Shown here: piece after piece, positions 44,903-54,082 of the stretch
Layout of the letters: every line of letters starts with the position of its first letter
How positions within the stretch are numbered: position 1 is the first letter of the stretch
Assembly (NCBI GenBank): GCA_963665165.1
Contig: OY761989.1
Span: 1,426,001-1,490,000 of the forward strand
Length of the DNA: 64,000 bases
Direction: 5' to 3'
From: G963663315 sp963665165
GTDB lineage: Bacteria; Pseudomonadota; Gammaproteobacteria; Arenicellales; Poriferihabitantaceae
Translations under genes and position numbers: made by a program
The notes under the pieces: generated by a model
What the model saw: only the letters and a program-made list of their open reading frames with translations
The model's database searches: none
Told to the model about the DNA's origin: nothing

Positions 44903-45787
44903 TCCGTGTTTGGCCTGGATCAGGTAAATCCCGCACAAAACCAGAATCAGTGACAGCAGCATCGTCCAGTTCAGGGATTCTGCAAGCGCCAGCACTCCCC
45001 ACAAGCTGCCCAATGCCGGTATCAGGTAGTTGATTTGCGCGAACACGATTGCCCCCAGCGTCCGGATGATCCGGAAGTACAAAATAGCGGCAATCGCCGT
45101 AGGAAATACAGCGAGCGTCAACAGCGCGGCAAGACTGGAGATTGACGGCTGGACCCGCAGGGGGTCTTCGACCAGAAAAGCCAGTGGAACACTGGCCAGG
45201 GTTGCGAACAAGGTGGTTCCGGTCGCCATTTTATGAGGTGTGAACGCTGGCCGCAGGCGTATAAAAATGGTAATGAACGAATAGCACAGCGCCGCTCCGA
45301 GTACAGACAGTGTCCCGGTCAAGTGTTCACCGACCCCGGAAAGCGCCGGTACTCCGACCAATGTCATCAAGCCCGAAAATCCGAATCCCAACCCCAGGGA
45401 TGTCCGTTTTGTCATGGGCTCTTCCGCAACGAAAAAATGGGCCAGAACAAAGGTGCTGATCGGCATGATACCCATGCAGATTGCGGTGAGTGAACTGCTT
45501 ATATGGGTTTCTCCCCAACTGATGAGTACAAATGGCAGACAGTTCCCGAACAGGCCGGTAACCGCGTAGAGCATGATTGCCTGGGGGTGCAATGGAATCC
45601 ACTCTCTCCTGATTGCCAGGTACGCGCAAAAAATGATCGCCGCAATACCAAGCCGGCAAGCCGTCAGGGTGAATGGAGGGATGGTTTCAATACCGATCTT
45701 GATCAGAAGAAATGAGGCGCTCCAGATCATTGCCAGCAATAGCAAAAAGACATACTCTGTAATATTATTCCGCATTGCCATATCCAT
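44885..45787 (-). CDS. EamA/DMT-family transporter
   Basis: A 300-residue membrane protein with ten predicted transmembrane segments arranged as two EamA repeats. The first begins LLLAMIWSASFLLIKIGIET, and the second includes ALCYSFITIFIRLRPA; the late motif is FAQINYLIPALGSLWGVLAL. Drug/metabolite transporters of this type export amino acids or metabolites; the substrate is unknown. The first ATG overlaps the ATG of the divergent gene at 45786; ATG 45775 (MRNNITEYVF) is a plausible alternative start that would leave room between the two. Confidence 0.88.
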   Translation of the reverse strand: MDMAMRNNITEYVFLLLLAMIWSASFLLIKIGIETIPPFTLTACRLGIAAIIFCAYLAIRREWIPLHPQAIMLYAVTGLFGNCLPFVLISWGETHISSSLTAICMGIMPISTFVLAHFFVAEEPMTKRTSLGLGFGFSGLMTLVGVPALSGVGEHLTGTLSVLGAALCYSFITIFIRLRPAFTPHKMATGTTLFATLASVPLAFLVEDPLRVQPSISSLAALLTLAVFPTAIAAILYFRIIRTLGAIVFAQINYLIPALGSLWGVLALAESLNWTMLLSLILVLCGIYLIQAKHGSFKRV

Positions 45788-46616
45788 GCCCTGTTCTGAT
45801 TTGTCGAAAACCGCCGCTGATCGTTCCCTGTCTTTTCAAAACACGCTTCCTGAAAGTGGGTTGCCCCCGTTTGAAGTCAGGAATCTCCAGGGGTCCGCTC
45901 CGGTATTGATCGCTTGCGATCATGCCGCAAACCGGATTCCGGAACATCTTGGCAGCCTGGGTTTGAGCGACGACCGGCTGGAGACGCATATTGCCTGGGA
46001 TATTGGCGCAAGACAAGTGGCAATACAGTTGTCCCGGTTGTATGACGCTCCACTGATTATGGCCAGATATTCGAGGCTGGTAATTGACTTGAACCGGCAT
46101 CTCGACGATCCGACCCTGATTGCGGACAAATCCGATCATGTTCCGGTACCGGGTAACCAGAACCTGGGGGACACGGACAGGCAACAGCGCATTGACCGGT
46201 TTTTCCACCCGTATCACAAGCGGTATGGCGAGTTGGTCAGCCACATGATCGGGAGGCATCCGGATCCGGTCATTATCTCCGTACACAGTTTTACGCCCTG
46301 CATGGACGGCTTCGACCGGCCCTGGCATTTCGGAGTGCTTCATGACCCGGGCGACGCTCTCGCCAGGTCGCTGCTGGCCGCGTTCACAAAACTCCCTGAC
46401 CGGATCATTGGGGACAACCAGCCATATCACGTCAACGACCCCAGGGGTTATGCGAACCGGGTTCACGCCAGGGACCGGGGGGTGAGTATGGCCATGCTGG
46501 AGATCCGCCAGGATTTGATTACCCGCGCACAGGACCAGGTCGATATTGCCAATCTGGTTTATGAAGCGACGAATTCAGCCATTCGCGAATACCTGAATCA
46601 GTTACAATACGGTTGA
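45786..46616 (+). CDS. N-formylglutamate amidohydrolase family protein
   Basis: A 276-residue zinc hydrolase of the N-formylglutamate amidohydrolase family (PF05013 type). Conserved segments: PVLIACDHAANRIPEHLG, YSRLVIDLNRHLDDPTLI, ISVHSFTPCMDGFDRPWHFG and GVSMAMLEIRQDLI. No hut genes are nearby, so a role in histidine breakdown is doubtful; family members act on assorted N-formyl or amide substrates. The open frame extends 71 codons upstream into the divergent EamA gene. The 3' end overlaps the longest form of the aroC frame by 4 bases. Confidence 0.82.
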   Translation: MPCSDLSKTAADRSLSFQNTLPESGLPPFEVRNLQGSAPVLIACDHAANRIPEHLGSLGLSDDRLETHIAWDIGARQVAIQLSRLYDAPLIMARYSRLVIDLNRHLDDPTLIADKSDHVPVPGNQNLGDTDRQQRIDRFFHPYHKRYGELVSHMIGRHPDPVIISVHSFTPCMDGFDRPWHFGVLHDPGDALARSLLAAFTKLPDRIIGDNQPYHVNDPRGYANRVHARDRGVSMAMLEIRQDLITRAQDQVDIANLVYEATNSAIREYLNQLQYG

Positions 46617-46639
46617 TATTCATCCCGGATGAAGTTGAA

Positions 46640-47701
46640 GTGTCTGGAAACAGTTTCGGAAAATTATTTACCCTGACCACGTTTGGCGAAAGTCACGGCC
46701 CGGCGCTCGGAGCTGTCGTCGATGGTTGCCCCCCGGGGATGACCTTGTCCGCGGAGGATTTGCAAAAGGACCTGGATCGCAGAAAACCGGGAAAATCAAA
46801 GTTTACAACCCAGAGAAAGGAAAGCGACCGGGTCGAGATATTGTCCGGGATATTTAAAGGAAAAACCACCGGCACACCGATTGGCCTTTTGATTCACAAT
46901 CAGGATCAGCGCACACGGGACTATGACAAAATAAAGGATCGTTTCCGCCCCGGCCACGCCGATTTCACCTACACCCGTAAATATGGATTCCGCGATTACC
47001 GCGGCGGCGGACGGTCTTCGGCCCGTGAAACTGCGATGCGGGTTGCCGCTGGAGGAATTGCCAAGAAATATCTGTCGGAAACCTGCGGCATCATGATCAG
47101 GGGATGTGTCTACCAGATCGGAGATATCCGGGTCTCGGTCAAGGACTGGGATGAAGTGGAGAACAATCCGTTTTTCGTCGGCGACCTCGACCGGGTTCCC
47201 GATCTCGAAAAACTGATCAGCCAGACCCGGAAAGCCGGGGACTCGGTCGGCGCCGGAGTCCATGTCGAGGCTGTCGGCGTGCCGGTTGGACTGGGAGAGC
47301 CGGTCTTTGACCGGCTGGACGCGGACATCGCTAAAGCGATGCTCAGTATCAATGCGTCAAAAGGCGTGGAGATCGGGACGGGTTTCGACGCGATCAGTCA
47401 GCGCGGGTCCGAACATCGCGACCAGATTACACCCGACGGCTTCAGGTCGAATCACTCGGGAGGGACGCTTGGGGGCATTTCCAGCGGGCAGGATATCCAG
47501 ATCCGGGTCGCGTTCAAGCCGACTTCCAGTATTCAGGTTCCCGGACAAACCGTCAATCTGGAGAACCAACCGGTCGAGGTCGCCACCACCGGACGCCATG
47601 ATCCTTGTGTCGGGATACGCGCGGTTCCGATTACAGAAGCCATGCTGGCATTGGTACTGATGGATCATGTGCTGCGGGACCGTGCACAGAACATTCGATA
47701 A
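46640..47701 (+). CDS. aroC: Chorismate synthase
   Basis: A 353-residue FMN-dependent enzyme making chorismate from EPSP (E. coli: 361). Signatures: GKLFTLTTFGESHGPALGAV, RPGHADFTYTRKYGFRDYRG, GGRSSARETAMRVAAGG and SNHSGGTLGGISSGQDI. The GTG at 46640 (reading M-SGNSFGKLF) aligns with the start of homologues; the frame is open to a TTG at 46613, which overlaps the previous stop. It supplies precursor for the tryptophan pathway, whose trpD and trpBA genes flank the region. Confidence 0.95.
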   Translation: MSGNSFGKLFTLTTFGESHGPALGAVVDGCPPGMTLSAEDLQKDLDRRKPGKSKFTTQRKESDRVEILSGIFKGKTTGTPIGLLIHNQDQRTRDYDKIKDRFRPGHADFTYTRKYGFRDYRGGGRSSARETAMRVAAGGIAKKYLSETCGIMIRGCVYQIGDIRVSVKDWDEVENNPFFVGDLDRVPDLEKLISQTRKAGDSVGAGVHVEAVGVPVGLGEPVFDRLDADIAKAMLSINASKGVEIGTGFDAISQRGSEHRDQITPDGFRSNHSGGTLGGISSGQDIQIRVAFKPTSSIQVPGQTVNLENQPVEVATTGRHDPCVGIRAVPITEAMLALVLMDHVLRDRAQNIR

Positions 47702-47731
47702 TTTATAAACAATACGCAGTTGGATAAAAAA

Positions 47732-49135
47732 ATGACTCCTCGAACTCTATACGACAAACTCTGGGAACAACATGTGGTTCACATCGAAGACAGTGGCGTG
47801 TCATTGATTTACGTGGATCGCCATCTCGTCCACGAAGTAACTTCCCCACAGGCATTCGAGGGTCTGCATCTGTCCGGGCGCAAACCCTGGCGCGCCGGTT
47901 CCATGATCGCGGTACCCGATCACAATGTGCCCACGACCACCGACAGCCAGGAGGTGGATGATCCGGTTTCCCGGATCCAGATTGCCACCCTGGACCGGAA
48001 CTGCCATCATTTCGGCATTACCGAATTCGGCATGGCGGACCCGCGCCAGGGGATTGTGCATGTGATCAGCCCTGAACAGGGGGCGACATTGCCGGGCATG
48101 ACCATTGTCTGCGGTGATTCCCATACATCGACGCATGGCGCTTTCGGCGCGCTGGCCTTCGGCATCGGTACATCGGAAGTGGAACACGTGATGGCAACCC
48201 AGTGTCTGATCGCCAGAAAATCGAAAAATATGAAAGTGACGCTGGACGGCAAACTGCGAAAAGGGGTCACCGCCAAGGATATGGTACTGGCCGTAATCGG
48301 TGAAATCGGCACCGCGGGTGGAACCGGGCATGCCATCGAATTCATGGGCGACGCCATCACCGAACTGAGTATGGAAGGCAGAATGACCGTATGCAACATG
48401 GCGATCGAGGCAGGAGCGCGGTCCGGCATGATCGCGGTCGATCAGACAACCATCGATTATCTGAAGGGGCGTCCCTACGCGCCAACCGGGGATATCTGGG
48501 ATCAGGCCGTAGCCGAATGGGAGGATCTGCACAGCGACGAGGGCGCCGTTTTTGATACTGAAGTTCATATGGACGCTTCCACGATTCCTCCCCAGGTGAC
48601 TTGGGGTACGTCACCCGAGATGGTGGTCAGTATTGATGACTCGGTCCCGGATCCGCGGAATGAGCCGGATCCGGTGAGAAAGGAAGGTATGGAAAACGCG
48701 CTCACTTATATGGGATTGTCCGTTGGCACTCCGATTGCGGAAATAGACCTGGATCTGGTGTTCATCGGTTCTTGCACCAATAGCCGGATCGAAGACTTGA
48801 GGGAGGCCGCCAGGATTGTCAACGGTCGTAAAGTCGCAAACAATATCAAGCAGGCCCTGGTCGTACCGGGTTCCGGACTGATCAAATCCCAGGCTGAATC
48901 TGAAGGTTTGCACCAGATTTTCATCGATGCCGGGTTCGAGTGGAGAAATCCTGGCTGTTCGATGTGTCTGGCGATGAACGCTGACCGCCTGAAGCCCGGC
49001 GAGCGCTGCGCCTCGACCTCCAACAGAAATTTTGAAGGGCGCCAGGGACAGGGAGGCCGCACCCATCTTGTTTCCCCGGCAATGGCGGCGGCGGCGGCCG
49101 TTGCAGGCCACTTCACCGATCCCGAGAGGTTATGA
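47732..49135 (+). CDS. leuC: 3-isopropylmalate dehydratase large subunit
   Basis: A 467-residue [4Fe-4S] aconitase-family subunit of leucine synthesis (E. coli: 466). Motifs: YVDRHLVHEVTSPQAFEGL, VCGDSHTSTHGAFGALAFG, and the cluster cysteines in FIGSCTNSRIEDLREAA and NPGCSMCLAMN. ATG 47732 (MTPRTLYDKLWEQH) is preferred over TTG 47720. The stop overlaps leuD. Confidence 0.96.
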   Translation: MTPRTLYDKLWEQHVVHIEDSGVSLIYVDRHLVHEVTSPQAFEGLHLSGRKPWRAGSMIAVPDHNVPTTTDSQEVDDPVSRIQIATLDRNCHHFGITEFGMADPRQGIVHVISPEQGATLPGMTIVCGDSHTSTHGAFGALAFGIGTSEVEHVMATQCLIARKSKNMKVTLDGKLRKGVTAKDMVLAVIGEIGTAGGTGHAIEFMGDAITELSMEGRMTVCNMAIEAGARSGMIAVDQTTIDYLKGRPYAPTGDIWDQAVAEWEDLHSDEGAVFDTEVHMDASTIPPQVTWGTSPEMVVSIDDSVPDPRNEPDPVRKEGMENALTYMGLSVGTPIAEIDLDLVFIGSCTNSRIEDLREAARIVNGRKVANNIKQALVVPGSGLIKSQAESEGLHQIFIDAGFEWRNPGCSMCLAMNADRLKPGERCASTSNRNFEGRQGQGGRTHLVSPAMAAAAAVAGHFTDPERL

Positions 49136-49137
49136 CT

Positions 49138-49788
49138 ATGGAAAAATTTACAACTTTGACCGGAATAGTCATGCCACTGGACCGCTCCAATGTGGATACG
49201 GACGCCATTATTCCAAAACAATTCCTGAAATCCATCAAAAGGACCGGGTTTGGACCTAATCTGTTCGATGAGTGGCGTTACCTGGATCACGGTGAACCGG
49301 GTATGGACAATAGCAAACGCAAACTTAATCCCGATTTTATTCTGAACTTTCCCCGTTACGCGGATGCGGAAATTCTGCTCGCAAGGGAGAATTTCGGCTG
49401 TGGTTCATCCAGGGAACATGCTCCCTGGGCACTGCTGGACTATGGTTTCAGATGTATTGTCGCACCGAGCTTTGCCGATATATTCTTCAATAATTGCTTT
49501 AAGAATGGAATATTACCCATTGTTCTTGATGGGGAAATAGTGGGAAATCTGTTTGTCCTTGTAGAAAACCAGCCAGAATTTTCAATTCGGGTTGATCTTC
49601 CGGATCAAATCATCGAACTGCCGGATGGAACGACGCATGGATTCGAGGTGGATTCTGACCGCAAACATGCCTTGCTCAATGGTCTGGACGACATCGCGAT
49701 GACACTGGAAAAGGCGGATCGGATACGGGAGTATGAAGCCCGCCGCAAGGACGAAGCGCCCTGGTTGTTTGACCAGGTATCGGGATAG
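49138..49788 (+). CDS. leuD: 3-isopropylmalate dehydratase small subunit
   Basis: A 216-residue swivel subunit partnering LeuC (E. coli: 201). Motifs: LDRSNVDTDAIIPKQFLKSI and RENFGCGSSREHAPWALLDY. ATG 49138 has GAGAGG at good spacing; the in-frame ATG 49132 lies too close to it and overlaps the leuC stop. leuB, the usual next gene, is absent; a palindrome and then convergent trpA follow. Confidence 0.96.
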   Translation: MEKFTTLTGIVMPLDRSNVDTDAIIPKQFLKSIKRTGFGPNLFDEWRYLDHGEPGMDNSKRKLNPDFILNFPRYADAEILLARENFGCGSSREHAPWALLDYGFRCIVAPSFADIFFNNCFKNGILPIVLDGEIVGNLFVLVENQPEFSIRVDLPDQIIELPDGTTHGFEVDSDRKHALLNGLDDIAMTLEKADRIREYEARRKDEAPWLFDQVSG

Positions 49789-49820
49789 AGTCGCTCCATC
49801 CCGTCATTCCCGGCCCCCTC

Positions 49821-49840
49821 ATTCCCGCGGAAGCGGGAAT
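49821..49840. repeat. REP-like palindrome between leuD and trpA
   Basis: ATTCCCGC and GCGGGAAT flank GGAA, forming an 8-bp GC-rich hairpin in the 55-base gap between two convergent genes. A partial copy (CGTCATTCCCGG) precedes it. The sequence resembles the dispersed GTCATTCCCGCG-type extragenic palindromes of many proteobacteria. It may also help end transcription in both directions. Confidence 0.6.
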
Positions 49841-49843
49841 CCG

Positions 49844-50662
49844 CTATCCGGCGCCCAATGCCAGGTCGCTGACCAGATGATGGATGTCCGAGACGATGCT
49901 GTCTTTTGATTGCCCGTTTTCCAGTCCTTTCCTGATTATCTCCACCAGCGCTGAACCGACCACCGCGGCGTCAGCGACCGAAGCGATTTCACGAATTTGA
50001 TCCCGGGTTTTCAGGCCGAATCCGACCGCTATCGGCAGGCTTGTCCGAGCCCTGATCCGGTTCAGGGCGGATTTGACATCAGCCAGGGCCGCCGAACGGG
50101 TGCCGGTTATCCCGGCTATCGAAACATGATAGACGAACCCGGAACTGTTTTTCAGTATCGTCTTCAATCTGGTCCCATCGCTGGTCGGGGTTGTCAGCCT
50201 GATCCAGTTCAGTCCGGCGGTCATGCAGGGGTGGCATAACTCATCGTCTTCCTCGGGCGGCAGATCCACCACAATCAGACCGTCCACCCCCGCGTGGATG
50301 GCGTCGTCGATGAATCGCTGATTGCCATAGCAATGAATGGGATTGTAATAGCCCATCAATATAATCGGGGTCTCATCATCCTTTTTGCGGAATTCGGTCA
50401 CCATGCCCAGGGTTTTTACCAGCGTGACACCACCCGCCAGCGCCCGCAGGTTGGCGAGCTGTATAGCCGGTCCATCCGCCATCGGGTCGGAAAACGGCAT
50501 TCCCAGTTCGATCAGGTCGGCGCCGGCGGCGGGCAGGCCATTCAGGATTTTTTGGGCCGTTTCCTGATCCGGGTCACCGGCTGTGGTGAACGTCACCAGT
50601 CCCGCGCGGCCTTCCGATTTCAATCTGGCGAATCTTTTCCGGATTCGATCAGGTCTGCTCAT
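49844..50662 (-). CDS. trpA: Tryptophan synthase alpha subunit
   Basis: A 272-residue TIM-barrel enzyme cleaving indole-3-glycerol phosphate to indole (E. coli: 268). Catalytic Glu and Asp lie in LIELGMPFSDPMADGP and GLIVVDLPPEED; the phosphate loop is VGFGLKTRDQI. Start ATG 50662 (MSRPDRIRKRFARLK) matches homologues and has GGGGG about 6 bases upstream; the frame is open 15 codons further, to 50707, abutting the trpB stop. Last gene of the unit proW-proX-proV-trpB-trpA. Confidence 0.95.
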   Translation of the reverse strand: MSRPDRIRKRFARLKSEGRAGLVTFTTAGDPDQETAQKILNGLPAAGADLIELGMPFSDPMADGPAIQLANLRALAGGVTLVKTLGMVTEFRKKDDETPIILMGYYNPIHCYGNQRFIDDAIHAGVDGLIVVDLPPEEDDELCHPCMTAGLNWIRLTTPTSDGTRLKTILKNSSGFVYHVSIAGITGTRSAALADVKSALNRIRARTSLPIAVGFGLKTRDQIREIASVADAAVVGSALVEIIRKGLENGQSKDSIVSDIHHLVSDLALGAG

Positions 50663-50707
50663 GTCAATCCCCCGCCAATCTTCCCGGTGCTCGTCCATTC
50701 CCGCCAT

Positions 50708-51949
50708 TTATACGATATCGCCGTGTCCAAGCGCCTTGGCCACGGCGAAAACATCCTTGTCTCCCCGTCCGCAGAGGTTCATGACCAGGAGTTGGTCTGT
50801 GGACATATCCGGCGCGATTTTTGCCACATGAGCCAGGGCGTGGGCGGGTTCGAGCGCCGGAATGATCCCTTCCGTCCGGCAGCATAGCTGGAAAGCGTCG
50901 AGCGCTTCCTGATCCGTAACGGATACATATTCGACACGGCCCATTTCATGCAGCCAGGAGTGCTCCGGGCCAATACCGGGATAATCCAGCCCCGCGGAAA
51001 TCGAATGAGCGTCATGAATCTGGCCATCGTCATTCTGCAGCAGGTAAGTGCGGTTGCCATGCAGTACGCCGGGTTTGCCACCGCTTAAGGATGCTGCGTG
51101 CTTGCCGGTCTCAATACCGAAACCCGCCGCTTCGACGCCAATGATCGAAACCGGGTCGTCATCCAGGAAAGGATGAAACAATCCAATGGCATTGGAACCC
51201 CCACCAATGCAGGCCAGTATGGTATCCGGCAGCCGGCCTTCCACAGCCAGGATCTGCTGGCGCGCCTCTCTGCCGATGACCGATTGGAAATCCCGGACCA
51301 TTTCCGGGTAGGGATGGGGCCCCGCGGCCGTACCGATGATATAAAAGGTATCCTCCACATTGGCGACCCAATCCCGCAAGGCATCGTTCATGGCATCTTT
51401 CAATGTGGCGGTGCCGCTTGTTACCGGTACGATTTCAGCCCCGAGCAGCTTCATGCGAAAAACATTGGGCGCCTGTCTCTCGATATCGGTCTCTCCCATA
51501 TAAACCACGCACGGCAGGTCGAACAAGGCGCATACGGTCGCTGTCGCAACTCCATGCTGACCGGCCCCGGTTTCCGCGATGATGCGACGCTTCCCCATCC
51601 GTCTGGCCAGTAATATCTGCCCCAGCGTGTTATTGATTTTGTGGGCTCCGGTATGGTTCAACTCGTCGCGTTTGAAGTAAATCTTCGCTCCACCGAGCTC
51701 TTGGGTCAGTCGTTCGGCGAAATAAAGCGGACTGGGCCTGCCCACATAATCGCGCGCATAATAGTCCAGTTCCGCTATGAAACCAGGATCGTTTTTATAC
51801 CGGTCATAGGCGGCCTCGACTTCCAGAACCAGAGGCATCAGGGTTTCCGCGACGAAGCGTCCGCCGAAAATTCCAAAGTGTCCGTTGTCGTCCGGGCCGG
51901 CGCGCCAGGACTCGGGCCGGGGGCTGGTAATTACCGCGTTGTCTGTCAT
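50708..51949 (-). CDS. trpB: Tryptophan synthase beta subunit
   Basis: A 413-residue PLP enzyme condensing indole with serine (E. coli: 397). Motifs: FGGRFVAETLMPLV, the PLP Lys in RDELNHTGAHKINNTLGQ, AETGAGQHGVATATVCALF, and the phosphate-binding GGGSNAIG. Its ATG shares one base with the proV stop (TGATG), a classic re-initiation overlap. No trpF, truA or accD neighbours are present, unlike the arrangement common in gammaproteobacteria. Confidence 0.97.
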   Translation of the reverse strand: MTDNAVITSPRPESWRAGPDDNGHFGIFGGRFVAETLMPLVLEVEAAYDRYKNDPGFIAELDYYARDYVGRPSPLYFAERLTQELGGAKIYFKRDELNHTGAHKINNTLGQILLARRMGKRRIIAETGAGQHGVATATVCALFDLPCVVYMGETDIERQAPNVFRMKLLGAEIVPVTSGTATLKDAMNDALRDWVANVEDTFYIIGTAAGPHPYPEMVRDFQSVIGREARQQILAVEGRLPDTILACIGGGSNAIGLFHPFLDDDPVSIIGVEAAGFGIETGKHAASLSGGKPGVLHGNRTYLLQNDDGQIHDAHSISAGLDYPGIGPEHSWLHEMGRVEYVSVTDQEALDAFQLCCRTEGIIPALEPAHALAHVAKIAPDMSTDQLLVMNLCGRGDKDVFAVAKALGHGDIV

Positions 51950-52980
51950 CAGGATTTGCTGCTCATCGCTTTCAGCATCATGGATTGATTCAATTCTCCG
52001 ACCAGAAGCCCTTCGTCATTGACCACAGCCAGCGCTGATTCGGACTCAGACGCGAGATCGATCAGCGAGTCCAGTTTGGCGTTTGCATTAACCACCGGGG
52101 CGCTGCCATTCAGAGACACGGTCGAGACCCCGCTCATGATTTTGCCGACACTGAGCACTTTGTATCTGGGCACATCCTCGGTGAATTCACGAACATAGTC
52201 ATCAGCGGGAGCGGCCACGAGTTCTTCCGGGGTTCCAATCTGGGAAGTTTCCCCGTCTTTCATGATCGCAATATGGTCACCCATCTTGATCGCTTCGAGA
52301 AAATCATGGGTAATGAAAACCATCGTTTTGTGTACCTTTCGCTGAATATCCAGCAACTCATCCTGCATTTCCCGGCGAATCAACGGATCCAGGGCGCTGA
52401 AGGGTTCATCGAAAATCATGATCTCGGGATCCACCGCCAGGGCGCGCGCCAATCCGACCCGCTGCTGCATACCGCCTGACAATTCCCGGGGGTAATGGCT
52501 CTCCCATCCGCCAAGACCCACCATCTCCAGTACCTCCATGGCCTTGTCGGTCCTTTCCTTGAGCGGTACGCCCCGGATTTCAAGGCCAAACGCGATATTG
52601 TCCACAATCTTGCGATGGGGAAACAAACCAAAATGCTGAAACACCATGCTCATTTTGTTACGGCGCAGATGCATCAGTTGACTGGCGCTCATTTTCATCA
52701 CATCCTCGCCGTCAATCAATACTTCCCCGGCGGTCGGTTCGATCAGTCGGTGCAGACACCTCACCAGCGTCGATTTCCCACTGCCTGACAATCCCATCAC
52801 GACAAACGTCTCACCTTGTTCGACCCGGAAGGACATGTCCCGCACACCGACGACATGATTGGTCCTGGCCTGCACCTCGGCGCGTGTCAGGGAATGATCC
52901 AGATTCTTCAGGATGGTTCCTGGATTCGGTCCGAATATTTTCCAGATATGATTGCAGACGATTTTTGTGGATGAATTCAT
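51949..52980 (-). CDS. proV: Glycine betaine/proline betaine ABC transporter ATPase
   Basis: A 343-residue ATPase of the ProV/OpuAA family. Family start IVCNHIWKIFGPNP; Walker A MGLSGSGKSTLVRCLHRL; signature LSGGMQQRVGLARALAVDP; Walker B IMIFDEPFSALDP; H-loop VFITHDFLEAI. A C-terminal CBS-like region from about residue 270 is shorter than in E. coli ProV (400 residues) and could sense ionic strength. The frame is open 35 codons upstream, but ATG 52980 (MNSSTKIVCNH) is preferred. It follows proX by 19 bases and overlaps trpB by one base. Confidence 0.93.
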   Translation of the reverse strand: MNSSTKIVCNHIWKIFGPNPGTILKNLDHSLTRAEVQARTNHVVGVRDMSFRVEQGETFVVMGLSGSGKSTLVRCLHRLIEPTAGEVLIDGEDVMKMSASQLMHLRRNKMSMVFQHFGLFPHRKIVDNIAFGLEIRGVPLKERTDKAMEVLEMVGLGGWESHYPRELSGGMQQRVGLARALAVDPEIMIFDEPFSALDPLIRREMQDELLDIQRKVHKTMVFITHDFLEAIKMGDHIAIMKDGETSQIGTPEELVAAPADDYVREFTEDVPRYKVLSVGKIMSGVSTVSLNGSAPVVNANAKLDSLIDLASESESALAVVNDEGLLVGELNQSMMLKAMSSKS

Positions 52981-52999
52981 AATCCGGGCAATCTTCCGG

Positions 53000-53935
53000 T
53001 CAGGGCATCCACTTGCGCCAGATATCTTCGTTTTGCGCAACCCATTCCTTGACGACTTCGTCAATGTCCCTGCCGTCAACGTCAACGGCCAGAATCATTT
53101 TCGCCTGTTCGTTGTTGCTCAGGTTCATGTTTCCGATCAATTGCGCCGCTTCAGGGTTTGCTTCCATGGATGCGGGATTGCCATAGTTGTAGGTAATATC
53201 TTCCGCCCATCCGGTCGCGGGCCAGTTTTCCGTGCTGTGCGGCGGCAATTCAATCGGAACCAGGTCCAGCGCCGCGTGGATCCAGTGCGGAGTCCAGGCA
53301 TACAACAGGAATGGTTCTTTTCTGGCATAAGCCGCCTGGGCCTCTGCCCATGCAGCGGTTTCCGTACCCAGTTCAACCGCGACAAAATCCACTCCAAGCA
53401 AATCAAGCCGTTCCTGGTCGGAACATTCCCAGGACGGAGTCGGACATGCGATCAGCCGTCCCTTGTCACCGGTTTCAATAGTCGCAAAATGGGACTTGTA
53501 CTTGTTCAGTTGTTCGTAAGTTTTGAGATCAGGCGCGATCTCCTCAACAAAATATCCCGGAACATAATAGGTGGAAGTTCCGACAATTCCGGTCTCGCCG
53601 AGGTAGGCCACAGTTCCGTCCCCGCCAAACCTGGTCATGAACCGGTTTCTGGAAGGTGAATAGGAGGGCCAGCTTTCACAGCCGAAATCAAGGTCTCCGA
53701 CCGCCATGGCCTCATAAACGCCCGCTCCGGAAGGCATCATGATGCGCTTGACGTCATATCCCATTTCCTGTTCGAGGATGACTTCCAGAACCTTGCAGGT
53801 GACAGCCCCTCCTGTCCAGTCAGCGATCGGCGCAGTCAGCTTTTTGTCTGCTGCGCCCGTAACCGCCGAGGCTGTCAGCAATACCGCAACCGAACCGATG
53901 GCTATCAGGTTTTTGGTTAATTTTGACTTTTTCAT
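53000..53935 (-). CDS. proX: Glycine betaine ABC transporter substrate-binding protein
   Basis: A 311-residue periplasmic binding protein (ProX/OpuAC type). The N-terminal signal peptide (KKSKLTKNLIAIGSVAVLLT, cleavage likely after ASAVTGA) is followed by the mature domain. Trp and Tyr residues typical of the betaine-binding aromatic box are frequent (DWTGGAVTCKVLEVIL, CESWPSYSP, LLYAWTPHWIHAAL). ATG 53935 has AGGA at 8 bases spacing; an upstream start at 53971 is less likely. Lies between the double permease and proV. Confidence 0.93.
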   Translation of the reverse strand: MKKSKLTKNLIAIGSVAVLLTASAVTGAADKKLTAPIADWTGGAVTCKVLEVILEQEMGYDVKRIMMPSGAGVYEAMAVGDLDFGCESWPSYSPSRNRFMTRFGGDGTVAYLGETGIVGTSTYYVPGYFVEEIAPDLKTYEQLNKYKSHFATIETGDKGRLIACPTPSWECSDQERLDLLGVDFVAVELGTETAAWAEAQAAYARKEPFLLYAWTPHWIHAALDLVPIELPPHSTENWPATGWAEDITYNYGNPASMEANPEAAQLIGNMNLSNNEQAKMILAVDVDGRDIDEVVKEWVAQNEDIWRKWMP

Positions 53936-54082
53936 AAGTTTTATCCTGGTTATAGATTTTTGGTGGTACACAATCAGGTCGGCTTCCGTATTGAGCAGTC
54001 GTATTTTGTTTGTAAAGCCTGTGAATTCCGTGGAGTTGATTCTATGGAGCAGTTCGGGATTTTGTCAATATAATTCCGGGAT

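Noticed and set aside
49801..49843. Repeated ATTCCCG segments as the start of a CRISPR array
   Set aside because: There is one palindrome and one partial copy, no regular spacers and no cas genes.
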